64,000 nt of DNA from Jiella endophytica (GTDB lineage: Bacteria > Pseudomonadota > Alphaproteobacteria > Rhizobiales > Rhizobiaceae), in the NCBI RefSeq assembly GCF_004519335.1, contig NZ_SOZD01000002.1, positions 372,001 through 436,000 of the forward strand. The letters run 5' to 3'. Each line of letters opens with the position of its first letter. The stretch's first letter is position 1. Below, in pieces: positions 44,439-52,432 of this stretch. The notes beneath the pieces are model-generated. The model was not told the DNA's origin. It searched no databases and was given only the letters and a program-made list of their open reading frames with translations. The translations under genes and the position numbers were made by a program.

Positions 44439-45350
44439 TTGGCCTCGTTGTTCAATGGCCTGCCCGACTGGCTGGTCGAATTTCCCCAACTCGCCGGCCG
44501 CGACCTGCGGCACATGTCGCGAACGATCGACCAGGAATATCGCGCCTTCTCGCGGGCCTGGGGCGATGCGATCGAGAACTTCTTCCGCCCGCTGCTCGAC
44601 TTCCTGCTCTGGTTCGAGAACCTGCTCATCCAGACGCCGTGGTGGATCGTCCTCGCCGTCGTCGTGGCGATCGTCTGGTTCGCCAGCCGCTCGGTGAAGA
44701 TCACCATCGGCACATTCATCGCGCTCATCCTGATCGGCGTCTTCGGCATGTGGGAAGACACGATGCGGACCCTGTCGATCATCACCGTCTGCACGCTTCT
44801 GTCGATCGTCATCGGGATGCCGATCGGCATCGCCATGTCGCGCTCCAACAAGCTGCAGGCGGCGATCAACCCGATCCTCGACGTGATGCAGACGATGCCC
44901 TCCTTCGTCTATCTCATCCCAATCGTCATGCTGCTCGGCATCGGCCTCATTCCCGGCCTCCTCGTCGTGGTGATCTACGCTATGCCGCCGATCATCCGGC
45001 TGACCAATCTCGGCATCAGGCTGGTGGACAAGGAAGTGCTCGAGGCTGCCAACGCCTTCGGCTCATCGGGCTGGCAAAAGCTCGTCGAGGTGCAGCTGCC
45101 CTTGTCGCTGCCGACCATCATGGCCGGCATCAACCAGACGATCATGATGGCGCTCGCCATGGTCGTCGTCGCCTCGCTGATCGGCGTCAGGGGTCTCGGC
45201 CAGCCGGTGCTGCAGGCGATCACCAACCAGTACTTCACGCAAGGGGTGCTGAACGGCCTCGCCATCGTCGCGATCGCGATCATCTTCGACCGCACCAGCC
45301 AGGCCTACGGCAAGCGGCTGCAGCGCCACCGGGAGGCGTCTCATGGCTGA
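44439..45350 (+). CDS. proW: glycine betaine-type ABC permease
   Basis: A 303-residue permease of the ProW/OpuAB type. An N-terminal amphipathic segment (SLFNGLPDWLVEFPQL) is followed by six or seven helices; the EAA loop is VLEAANAFGSSGWQKLVEV, with the typical docking glycine. The downstream VASLIGVRGLGQPVLQAI is strongly conserved in the family. Translation appears to start at TTG 44439, since no ATG or GTG gives the expected N-terminus; AAGGA lies 10 bases upstream. The stop overlaps the ATPase gene by 8 bases. Confidence 0.87.
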   Translation: MASLFNGLPDWLVEFPQLAGRDLRHMSRTIDQEYRAFSRAWGDAIENFFRPLLDFLLWFENLLIQTPWWIVLAVVVAIVWFASRSVKITIGTFIALILIGVFGMWEDTMRTLSIITVCTLLSIVIGMPIGIAMSRSNKLQAAINPILDVMQTMPSFVYLIPIVMLLGIGLIPGLLVVVIYAMPPIIRLTNLGIRLVDKEVLEAANAFGSSGWQKLVEVQLPLSLPTIMAGINQTIMMALAMVVVASLIGVRGLGQPVLQAITNQYFTQGVLNGLAIVAIAIIFDRTSQAYGKRLQRHREASHG

Positions 45351-46395
45351 GCCGGCAATCAAGGTCCGCAATCTCTACAAGATCTTCGGCCGACGCGACC
45401 GGGAGATGGTCGAGAAGGTCAAGGAGGGCGTCAGCAAGAGCGAGCTCCTCGCCGACCACAGCCACGTTCTCGGCCTCAGGGACATCAACATCGACATGCC
45501 GGAGGCCTCCATCCAGGTGGTGATGGGACTGTCCGGCTCCGGCAAGTCGACGCTGATCCGCCATCTGAACCGGCTGATCGAGCCGTCGGCCGGCGAGGTC
45601 ATCGTCCATGGCGAGGACGTCCTGCAGATGTCCGAAAAGGCGCTCAGGGAGTTTCGCCGGCACAAGATCTCGATGGTCTTCCAGCGCTTTGCCCTGCTGC
45701 CGCACAAGACGGTGATCGACAACGTCGCCTATGGCCTGCACGTGATGGGCAAGTCGAAGGCCGAGCAGAAGACGGGGGCGATGCGCTGGATCGAGCGCGT
45801 CGGCCTCGCGGGCTACGAGGACAACTATCCTGCCCAGCTCTCGGGCGGCATGCAGCAGCGCGTCGGCCTCGCAAGAGCGCTGGCGACGGATGCGGACATC
45901 CTTCTTATGGACGAGGCCTTCTCGGCCCTCGATCCGCTGATCCGCACGGACATGCAGAGCGTGCTTCTCGACCTCCAGAAGGAACTTGCCAAGACGATCG
46001 TCTTCATCACCCACGACCTCGACGAGGCGCTGCGCCTCGGCGACAAGATCGCCATCCTGCGCGACGGCGAGATCGTCCAGCAGGGCACGGCGCAGGAGAT
46101 CGTCCTCGACCCGGCCGACGAGTACATCTCGTCCTTCGTGCGGGAGGTCAATCGTGGCCGGGTGATCCAGGCCGAGACGATCATGGACACGCCGCCGCCG
46201 CCCGGACCGCCGGCGGAAAACAGCATCCGCGTTGAAAAAGGCACGGTGCTCGAGGAGGTCGCGCGGCGGATGACCGAACAGGACCGCGACCAGGCCCATG
46301 TGGTGAACGGCTCGGGCGAGCCGATCGGCACCCTGACCATGCGCTCGGTGATGGCTGGCATGGCGACGCCGGTGCTGAAGGACGCCATCGAGTAG
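45343..46395 (+). CDS. proV: glycine betaine-type ABC ATPase
   Basis: A 350-residue ATPase of the ProV/OpuAA type. It has Walker A GLSGSGKST, the Q-loop MVFQRFALLPHKT, signature LSGGMQQRVGLARAL, Walker B ILLMDEAFSALDP and H-loop FITHDLDEAL. The N-terminus KVRNLYKIFGRR is the standard start of the group. Unlike E. coli ProV, only one CBS-like repeat remains at the C-terminus (about residues 290-345, EEVARRMTEQD and PIGTLTMRSVM), which may change osmotic sensing. Confidence 0.9.
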   Translation: MAEPAIKVRNLYKIFGRRDREMVEKVKEGVSKSELLADHSHVLGLRDINIDMPEASIQVVMGLSGSGKSTLIRHLNRLIEPSAGEVIVHGEDVLQMSEKALREFRRHKISMVFQRFALLPHKTVIDNVAYGLHVMGKSKAEQKTGAMRWIERVGLAGYEDNYPAQLSGGMQQRVGLARALATDADILLMDEAFSALDPLIRTDMQSVLLDLQKELAKTIVFITHDLDEALRLGDKIAILRDGEIVQQGTAQEIVLDPADEYISSFVREVNRGRVIQAETIMDTPPPPGPPAENSIRVEKGTVLEEVARRMTEQDRDQAHVVNGSGEPIGTLTMRSVMAGMATPVLKDAIE

Positions 46396-46457
46396 ACGGC
46401 ATAAGCTCGGGTCGAAGCGGCGCCGCCGGACGGCGGTGGCGCCGCGGCGAAAGAATC

Positions 46458-46497
46458 AAAAAAAGCGTCGCGCCGCTCGAAAGCGGTCAGGCGGCGC
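46458..46497 (-). terminator. intrinsic terminator of the small leftward gene
   Basis: Read on the minus strand, arms GCGCCGC and GCGGCGC (46497-46491 and 46476-46470) form a stem; after a GACGC spacer a run of seven T follows (46464-46458). The stem overlaps the 3' end of the small leftward gene. A further GC palindrome at about 46418-46446 (GCGGCGCC / GGCGCCGC) may serve the rightward betaine operon. Confidence 0.7.
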
Positions 46498-46720
46498 GGC
46501 GCACCGCAGCCTTGACGACGCTGCCGCTCTCGTCGTGCATCGCGGCGCTGGCAGCCGTCAGCCTGGAGTAGCAGTCGGCGAGAATGTCGAGATCGATCGG
46601 CGCCTGGCGGATCAGCGCGGTCTCGATCGTCTCACGGCCGTAGCCGGCCTTCAGCAGCGCGCCGACGAGGGCGCCGATGAGTTCCGGGTCTTCCAGTCGC
46701 TTGACCGAGCGCTCATACAT
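46487..46720 (-). CDS. small hypothetical protein
   Basis: A 77-residue helical protein without signal peptide or membrane segment: MYERSVKRLEDPEL, then GALVGALLKAGYGRETIETAL and IDLDILADCYSRL. No family is recognised. The composition is protein-like, with well-spaced hydrophobics that suit a small helical bundle. A terminator with seven Ts lies at its 3' end, which supports a real transcript. It is convergent with the betaine operon and divergent from the methyltransferase gene. Confidence 0.6.
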   Translation of the reverse strand: MYERSVKRLEDPELIGALVGALLKAGYGRETIETALIRQAPIDLDILADCYSRLTAASAAMHDESGSVVKAAVRRAA

Positions 46721-47036
46721 GGGACCGGGTCCTATCCTCTGGCATGATCCGGACGGCCAAGCGGCGAGGTTCCGGGAAGGTCATGCGCAAACAAGCCGAC
46801 AGAGCGGATTTTCTGACTGATTCGAATGCCTCCGGCTCCGGCCGGCACGGCAGGACGCAGCTCTGCGGCCTCGCGGCCGGATCGCAGCGACTGCCGGCGG
46901 AGGCTTTGCCTGCCGCCCGGGACCGTCGCCTGCAGTTGACCATCCGTGGCTGGCGCGAGACTGGCCGGGGCGGCGCTTTCGCAGGCGCTGCGACGGCCTG
47001 GTCCCGGCCCTGCGACAGGTCCTTGGACGGCGTCCG
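46721..47036. other. intergenic, no gene or known riboswitch recognised
   Basis: About 316 bases upstream of the homocysteine methyltransferase gene. Frames on both strands are Arg/Ala-rich chance frames. I looked for SAM-II and SAH riboswitch landmarks, which often precede methionine-cycle genes in alphaproteobacteria, and did not recognise them, though several GC-rich inverted segments near 46830-47030 could fold. Confidence 0.45.
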
Positions 47037-47915
47037 ATGAGCCGCTCGTCACTCGACCGGCTTTGCGGTAAGCGCCCGCTGCTTGCCGACGGCGCCATGG
47101 GAACCAACCTCTTCGCCGCAGGCCTGCCAGTCTCGCAGGCCCCGGAAAGCTGGCTCGAGGAGCGGCCGGACGCGATCACGGCACTGCACCAGGGATTCGT
47201 CCACGCGGGCTGCGATCTCATCCTGAGCTGCAGCTTCGGCGCCAACCGGCCGCGCCTTTCGCTTTGGGGCGCCGAGGCACGATGCTTCGCGCTCAACCGC
47301 CGTGCGGGCGAACTCGCCCGGGCGGTGGCAAACGAGGCTCCCCATCCGGTGCTCGTCGCTGGCTCCGTCGGCCCGACCTGGCAAAGCCCCAGTTTGTCCG
47401 AGGACGAAGCGACCGAGGTCTTCGCCGAGCAGATGGCTGGGCTGAAGGCCGGCGACGTCGATCTCGTCTGGCTGGAGACGATGGCGACCGCCAGCGAGGC
47501 GCGCGCAGTGGCCAGGGCCGCCATCGGAACCGGCCTTTCCTATGTCGCGACCGCGAGCTTCGGTGCCGGCGGGCTCTCTCCGGCCGGCATGACCCCTGCC
47601 GAATTCGCCTCGGCCTTCGAGGGGCTCGCCTCCCCGCCTCTGGCGATCGGCGCCAATTGCTGCGAGGGACCGCGGACGAGCCTCGCCGCTGCGGCTGCCA
47701 TGCCGCGCGGGCAGGACATCGGCCTCGCCATCAAGGCGAACTGCGGGCTGCCGCAAGTCGTCGATGGACGGGCGCGCCATCCACTCGGTCCTGCCGAGAT
47801 GGCGGCCTATGCCGGGCAAGCCTTTGATGCGGGTGCCAGTCTCATCGGCGCCTGCTGCGGCGCGACGCCGGACCATCTCGCCGCCATGCGCAAGGCGTTC
47901 GACGAGCGCAAGTGA
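47037..47915 (+). CDS. homocysteine S-methyltransferase family protein (possibly betaine-dependent)
   Basis: A 292-residue protein of the zinc homocysteine methyltransferase family. It begins with DGAMGTNLF and carries the zinc ligands Cys208 (GANCCEG) and Cys273-Cys274 (GACCGATP). It would make methionine from homocysteine with a methyl donor. The betaine importer 0.6 kb upstream suggests betaine as donor, as in BHMT, but S-methylmethionine enzymes have the same motifs. It is a single-domain form without cobalamin modules, shorter than MetH. Located in the cytoplasm. Confidence 0.85.
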   Translation: MSRSSLDRLCGKRPLLADGAMGTNLFAAGLPVSQAPESWLEERPDAITALHQGFVHAGCDLILSCSFGANRPRLSLWGAEARCFALNRRAGELARAVANEAPHPVLVAGSVGPTWQSPSLSEDEATEVFAEQMAGLKAGDVDLVWLETMATASEARAVARAAIGTGLSYVATASFGAGGLSPAGMTPAEFASAFEGLASPPLAIGANCCEGPRTSLAAAAAMPRGQDIGLAIKANCGLPQVVDGRARHPLGPAEMAAYAGQAFDAGASLIGACCGATPDHLAAMRKAFDERK

Positions 47916-48057
47916 CCTGCGTCACAACGCCGACAGCGAGAAATTGTGTGCAACGCGATAAAAACGCGATCTTTGCGTCAATAACGCGCATACCTTCAGT
48001 CTAACTTAACAGAAATCCGAGTTTCATCGACGCGCATCATCCGGCACGGTCAAGTCA

Positions 48058-51000
48058 ATGCGGCATATTGAACCATCGCGCGTCCTGTTTCTGGCTCTCG
48101 GCTTCGCCGTCTCCGGCATCACGCCGGCATTCGCCACGGCCACCGAGACCCCGATCGCGGCTCCCAGCGACGACGTCTACGTCTGGGTGCTGATCTCGGC
48201 CGGGCTGGTGCTTCTCATGCAGATCGGCTTCCTGCTCCTCGAAGCCGGGATGGTGCGCTCGAAGAACTCGATCAACGTCGCCCAGAAGAACCTTCTCGAC
48301 CTGCTCCTGTCGATCGTCGGTTTCGCCGCCGTGGGCTTCATGTTCGCCTTTGGCGGCGACAGCGGCTTCGGCTTCGGCCACGAGTCGCGCTTTGCCTTTC
48401 TGAACAGCCTGACGCCGGGCGAACATGCCTTCTTCGCCTTCCAGGTGATGTTCTGCGGCACCGCGGCGACGATCGTCTCCGGCGCCGCGGCCGAGCGCCT
48501 GAGGCTCGCCGTCTATGGCATGGTGTCGATCCTCATCGCCGCCTTCATCTACCCGATCTTCACCCACTGGGCCTGGGGCAACGCGCTGCAGCACAGCGAC
48601 TCCGCCTTCCTCGCCAATCTCGGCTTCATCGACTTCGCCGGCTCGACGGTGGTCCATTCCACCGGCGCCTGGATCTCGCTTGCCGCCTGCATCGTGCTCG
48701 GCCCGCGCATCGGCCGGTTCGCGCCGGACGGCACGCCGCAACGCATTCAGGGCCACAGCGCCGTGCTGGCGACTGCCGGCGCGATGATCATCTTCGTCGG
48801 CTGGATCGGCTTCAACGGCGGCTCGACCATCGAGGCCTCGCCGGCAATCGCCGGGATCATCTCCAACACGGTGCTTGCCGCAGGCTGCGGCGGCACCATC
48901 GGCTATCTCTACGGCCTGTGGAAGGACGACGGCCTCACCCGCCCGGAAATGCCGATCTGCGGCCTCATCGGCGGCCTCGTCGCCGTCACCGCCGGCTGCC
49001 ACGTCCTGGACGGCCTCGGCGCCATGACCATCGGACTCGTCGGCGGCCTGATCGCCATCGTCGGCAACGACCTCGTCACCCGTTGCGGCATCGACGATGC
49101 CGTCGGCGCCATCGGCTGCCACGGCTTTTCCGGCATTGCCGGCACCCTTGGCCTGGCGCTCCTCGCGCCGAGCGAGGCCTTCGCCAGTGGCGACCGCCTG
49201 ACCCAGCTCGGCATCCAGGCGGCGGGCGCGGGGGTCAACTTCCTCTGGACCTTCCCGATCGCCTTCCTGTTCTTCAAGCTCGCCGACCTCATCGAGCCGA
49301 TCCGCGTCAGCCCCGCCGACGAGGAACGTGGCCTCAACCAGGCCGAACACGGCGCGGTACTCGGCACCGGCAGTCTCGAGACGGCGCTCACCGCCTATAT
49401 TTCCGGGCGCATCGACCTCAGCCACCGCCTGCCGGTCGAGACCGGCGACGAGACCGAGCGGGTCACCCGGCTGTTCAACGCCTTCCTCGACGAGATCGAG
49501 AATTCGGAAATGGCGCGCCGCGACAGCGAAGCCCTGCGCCGCACCACCGAGGAGGCCGAACGCCTCGCGGCGATCGGCGATGCCTCCTTCGAAGGGCTGG
49601 CGGTCATCGTCGACGGCCGCGTCTTCGACATGAACGCCGCCTTTGCAAGGCTGATCGGCCTGTCCGCCGAGGCCCTGGCGGGCGCGCCGATCGTCGATCT
49701 CGTCGACCGCGACAGCGAGTGCGTCCTCGCCGCACTGATGGATTCCGAAATCACCCAGGCCTTCGAACTCTCGCTGAAGCGCAGCGACGGCGCGCTGATC
49801 CCCGTGGAGGCGAGATCCCGGGCGATCGTCCTGCGCGGCGTCTCGGCGCGGGTGATGGCCTTTGCCGACGTCAGCGAGCGGCGGGCCGCCGAGGAGAAGC
49901 TGCGCTTCACCGCCCATCACGACGCGCTGACCCAGCTCCCCAACCGGGCGCTTTTCGCCAGCCGCCTCGACGCCGTCATCGCCCGGGCCTGCGAGACCCG
50001 CCGCAGCGCTGCCCTGATCAGCGTCGACCTCGATCATTTCAAGGATATCAACGACCTCTACGGCCATCCGGCCGGCGACGCGGTGCTGCGCAAGACCGCC
50101 GAGAGGCTGCGCCAGGCGGTCGGGCCGCAGGGCATCGTCGCCCGGCTCGGCGGCGACGAGTTCGCCATCATTCTCGCCGACCTCGCCTTCCGCAATCAGG
50201 TCGCCGACCTCGCCTTCCGGATCGTCCGAACGATCTGCGAGCCGGTCGACATCGGCAACGGCATCCGGATCCGCCCCGGCGCCAGCGTCGGCTTCGCTCT
50301 CGCGCCGGACGACGCGGTCGAGCAGGAGGCGTTGATCTCGCGCGCCGACGTCGCGCTCTACCATGCCAAGCGCAACGGCCGGAACACCTTCGCCGGTTTC
50401 GAAGCCGGCATGGACACTGATCTGAAGACACGCCGCGAACTCGATGCAGACCTTGCCCGGGCGGTCGAGCGCAACGAGCTCAGCCTCGCCTTCCAGCCGC
50501 GGGTCGGCATGCGCAGCGGCGGCATCGTCAGCTACGAGGCGCTGGTGCGCTGGAACCACCCGGAGCGCGGCATGATCCGCCCCGGCCTCTTCATCCCTAT
50601 CGCCGAACAGTCGGGCAAGATCGACGAAATCGGCAACTGGGTGATCCGTGAGGCCTGCCGCCAGAGCCTCTCCAAGCTCGGCGGCGCCGCGATCAGCGTC
50701 AATGTCAGCGGCCATCAGCTCAGAAGCCGCAACTTCGTCGAGAACGTCCTCGCCATGCTGGAGGAAGCGGAGTTTCCGCCCGAGCGTTTCGAGATCGAGC
50801 TGACCGAAAGCATCCTCGTCGAGGATCGCGACAGGGCGCTCGCCATTCTCAAGGCGCTGAAGCGCCGCGGCATCCGCCTTGCCCTCGACGATTTCGGCAC
50901 CGGCTATTCCTCGCTCAGCTATCTGCGCGCCTTCCCATTCGACACCATCAAGATCGACCGCAGCTTCATCATGAATCTTGCCAACGACAACAGTTCGCTG

Positions 51001-51237
51001 GCGATCGCCGACGCGGTGATGAATCTCGGCCGGGCGCTGAAGCTGACGATCGTCGCCGAGGGCGTCGAGACCATCGAACAGCTGACGATCCTCTCCAGCC
51101 GAAACTGCGACGAGGTCCAGGGCTTCCTGTTCTCGCAGCCCCTCCCCGCCGGCGACGTGCCGCAGGCGATCGACGGCCAGCTGAGCGAGATCCTGCGCGA
51201 TTTCGGTGGCAACAGCCGGTCCGCCCGCAGCGCCTGA
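48058..51237 (+). CDS. ammonium transporter fused to HAMP-like, PAS, GGDEF and EAL domains
   Basis: One 1059-residue reading frame. Residues 1-27 look like a signal peptide; 40-420 are a full Amt/Rh channel with the pore twin-His H200 (DFAGSTVVH) and H355 (GAIGCHG) and Asp192. About 435-485 resembles a HAMP linker (RIDLSHRLPVETGDE, then RLFNAFLDEI). A PAS domain spans about 500-608, GGDEF about 615-780 with intact GGDEF at 698-702 but no RxxD inhibitory site, and EAL about 790-1045 with EALVRW, VNVSGHQL, ELTES, DDFGTGYS, KIDRSF and EGVET intact. It would sense or pass ammonium and change c-di-GMP. No GlnK gene is next to it. Confidence 0.93.
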   Translation: MRHIEPSRVLFLALGFAVSGITPAFATATETPIAAPSDDVYVWVLISAGLVLLMQIGFLLLEAGMVRSKNSINVAQKNLLDLLLSIVGFAAVGFMFAFGGDSGFGFGHESRFAFLNSLTPGEHAFFAFQVMFCGTAATIVSGAAAERLRLAVYGMVSILIAAFIYPIFTHWAWGNALQHSDSAFLANLGFIDFAGSTVVHSTGAWISLAACIVLGPRIGRFAPDGTPQRIQGHSAVLATAGAMIIFVGWIGFNGGSTIEASPAIAGIISNTVLAAGCGGTIGYLYGLWKDDGLTRPEMPICGLIGGLVAVTAGCHVLDGLGAMTIGLVGGLIAIVGNDLVTRCGIDDAVGAIGCHGFSGIAGTLGLALLAPSEAFASGDRLTQLGIQAAGAGVNFLWTFPIAFLFFKLADLIEPIRVSPADEERGLNQAEHGAVLGTGSLETALTAYISGRIDLSHRLPVETGDETERVTRLFNAFLDEIENSEMARRDSEALRRTTEEAERLAAIGDASFEGLAVIVDGRVFDMNAAFARLIGLSAEALAGAPIVDLVDRDSECVLAALMDSEITQAFELSLKRSDGALIPVEARSRAIVLRGVSARVMAFADVSERRAAEEKLRFTAHHDALTQLPNRALFASRLDAVIARACETRRSAALISVDLDHFKDINDLYGHPAGDAVLRKTAERLRQAVGPQGIVARLGGDEFAIILADLAFRNQVADLAFRIVRTICEPVDIGNGIRIRPGASVGFALAPDDAVEQEALISRADVALYHAKRNGRNTFAGFEAGMDTDLKTRRELDADLARAVERNELSLAFQPRVGMRSGGIVSYEALVRWNHPERGMIRPGLFIPIAEQSGKIDEIGNWVIREACRQSLSKLGGAAISVNVSGHQLRSRNFVENVLAMLEEAEFPPERFEIELTESILVEDRDRALAILKALKRRGIRLALDDFGTGYSSLSYLRAFPFDTIKIDRSFIMNLANDNSSLAIADAVMNLGRALKLTIVAEGVETIEQLTILSSRNCDEVQGFLFSQPLPAGDVPQAIDGQLSEILRDFGGNSRSARSA

Positions 51238-51270
51238 AGGCCCACTCAGCCAGGGCCACCTCAGCCGCCG

Positions 51271-51603
51271 TCAGTCCTCGACCACCTCGATGAAGGTCTC
51301 CGGCTCGTCGGTCTCGATCTCGACCACCCAGAAGTCCGGGTCGAAGCGGGCCTCTTTTTCGAACCGCGCCTCGAGCCCCGCCTCGTCGCTCGCCGCCTCC
51401 TGCATGAAGCGGCGCGAACCGCTCTCGTTCGAAAGGCTCTGCACCGCCGGGCCGAACAGCCGCATGGCGCCATCGCGAGATCTTGCCACGACGAAGATCG
51501 CGCCCGCCGCCTCGGCGCCGCGCCGCATGACGGCGGCAAACTCGCCGGCGCCGAAGAGCCGGCGCACGAGCTGCGCCACGAAGAGTTCGCTGGTGATCCG
51601 CAC
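51271..51603 (-). CDS. DUF1491 family protein
   Basis: A 110-residue protein of the DUF1491 family, common in alphaproteobacteria and of unknown function. The N-terminus RITSELFVAQLVRRLFGAGE and the middle AEAAGAIFVVARSRDG (given in separate parts) fit the family; the C-terminus DPDFWVVEIET is also conserved. Translation seems to start with GTG. It follows the Amt fusion gene in convergent orientation, 33 bases from its stop, and precedes nothing recognisable on its own strand. Confidence 0.8.
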   Translation of the reverse strand: MRITSELFVAQLVRRLFGAGEFAAVMRRGAEAAGAIFVVARSRDGAMRLFGPAVQSLSNESGSRRFMQEAASDEAGLEARFEKEARFDPDFWVVEIETDEPETFIEVVED

Positions 51604-51718
51604 GAAAGCCGTGGCTACAGCATCGGCCCGAAAATCGGAATCGATTTTTTGGAGAGCACGATGCGTCGGTTCAAAACGTCAGAGCGTCCTTTGTGCGTCC
51701 CTGCGGACCCGCGGCGCT

Positions 51719-52432
51719 CTACTGGACGAGGCCGATCTCGGCAAGCCGCTCGAGGACCTGCTCGTTCGGATCGCCGGTGACGTCCATCCCCTCGAGCGCT
51801 TCGAAGGTCCTGATCGCCGCCCGGGTCTTTTCGCCGAGAATGCCGTCGACGCTGAGCTCGGCGACCTGCGCCGAGGCAAGCGCCGCCTGGATCTTCTTCA
51901 CCCGATCGCTCTGGCTGAGCGAGGCGAAGCGCTCGCCGCCGTTTTCGGGAACGTCGGTCGTGTCATCCGGAACGGCGACCACCCGGCCGCCCGTCGCGAT
52001 CGAGGCGGTCTGTTCCGGGTCTGGCCGCTCCAGCGGCCGCGGCGCCGGCGCGGGGATCCTGGCAGTGCCGGCCGCCGCCGGCGGGGCGGCCTCATCGGCG
52101 GGGCGCGCCGAGGCCTCCTCGACCCTCTCCGACGGTGTCAGCGAAGCCTGCCTGACCGGCCGGGCCGCGCTCGTCCCGGCCGAGACCTCGCGGGTCACCA
52201 GCATCGGGTTCGGATGACGGCCATGCTGCTCGTAGAGCGCATTGACCGACACGCTGGTGAAGATCACGCCGAAAGCGGCGATCCCCGTCGACAGCGCCGG
52301 ATGACGCGCGACGAGCCGCAGGAAGCGCCGCGCGCCCTGCGCCGAAAGCGCCGCCACCGCATCGAGAACGCCCTCAGGCGGAGCGTCTCTTCTCGCGGTC
52401 TTGCGCTTGGTGGTTCGTTTTGCTGCGGGCAT
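51719..52432 (-). CDS. membrane-anchored peptidoglycan-binding domain protein
   Basis: A 237-residue protein with one membrane helix. The first 45 residues are basic and cytoplasmic (PAAKRTTKRKTARR); a helix at about 46-66 (ALSTGIAAFGVIFTSVSVNAL) anchors it. A Pro/Ala-rich linker leads to a C-terminal PG_binding_1-like domain (about 170-237, IQAALASAQVAELSVDGILG, then EKTRAAIRTFEALEG). It probably touches the cell wall in the periplasm. Its start overlaps the histidine kinase gene by 59 bases in another frame, an unusually long overlap. Confidence 0.8.
   Translation of the reverse strand: MPAAKRTTKRKTARRDAPPEGVLDAVAALSAQGARRFLRLVARHPALSTGIAAFGVIFTSVSVNALYEQHGRHPNPMLVTREVSAGTSAARPVRQASLTPSERVEEASARPADEAAPPAAAGTARIPAPAPRPLERPDPEQTASIATGGRVVAVPDDTTDVPENGGERFASLSQSDRVKKIQAALASAQVAELSVDGILGEKTRAAIRTFEALEGMDVTGDPNEQVLERLAEIGLVQ

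Noticed and set aside
46721-47036. SAM-II or SAH riboswitch before the homocysteine methyltransferase gene
   Set aside because: The expected conserved core sequences were not recognised; only unspecific GC-rich inverted segments are present.
46744-47040. A 98-codon plus-strand frame that ends with an ATGA overlap on the methyltransferase gene
   Set aside because: The overlap looked attractive, but the translation is Arg/Gly/Ala-rich without hydrophobic pattern, and no ribosome site is seen.
48055-50715. An 886-codon open frame antisense to the Amt fusion gene
   Set aside because: It is the mirror of a GC-rich coding sequence: rich in Asp, Arg, Ala and Gly with no recognisable domain, and the opposite strand encodes four clear domains.
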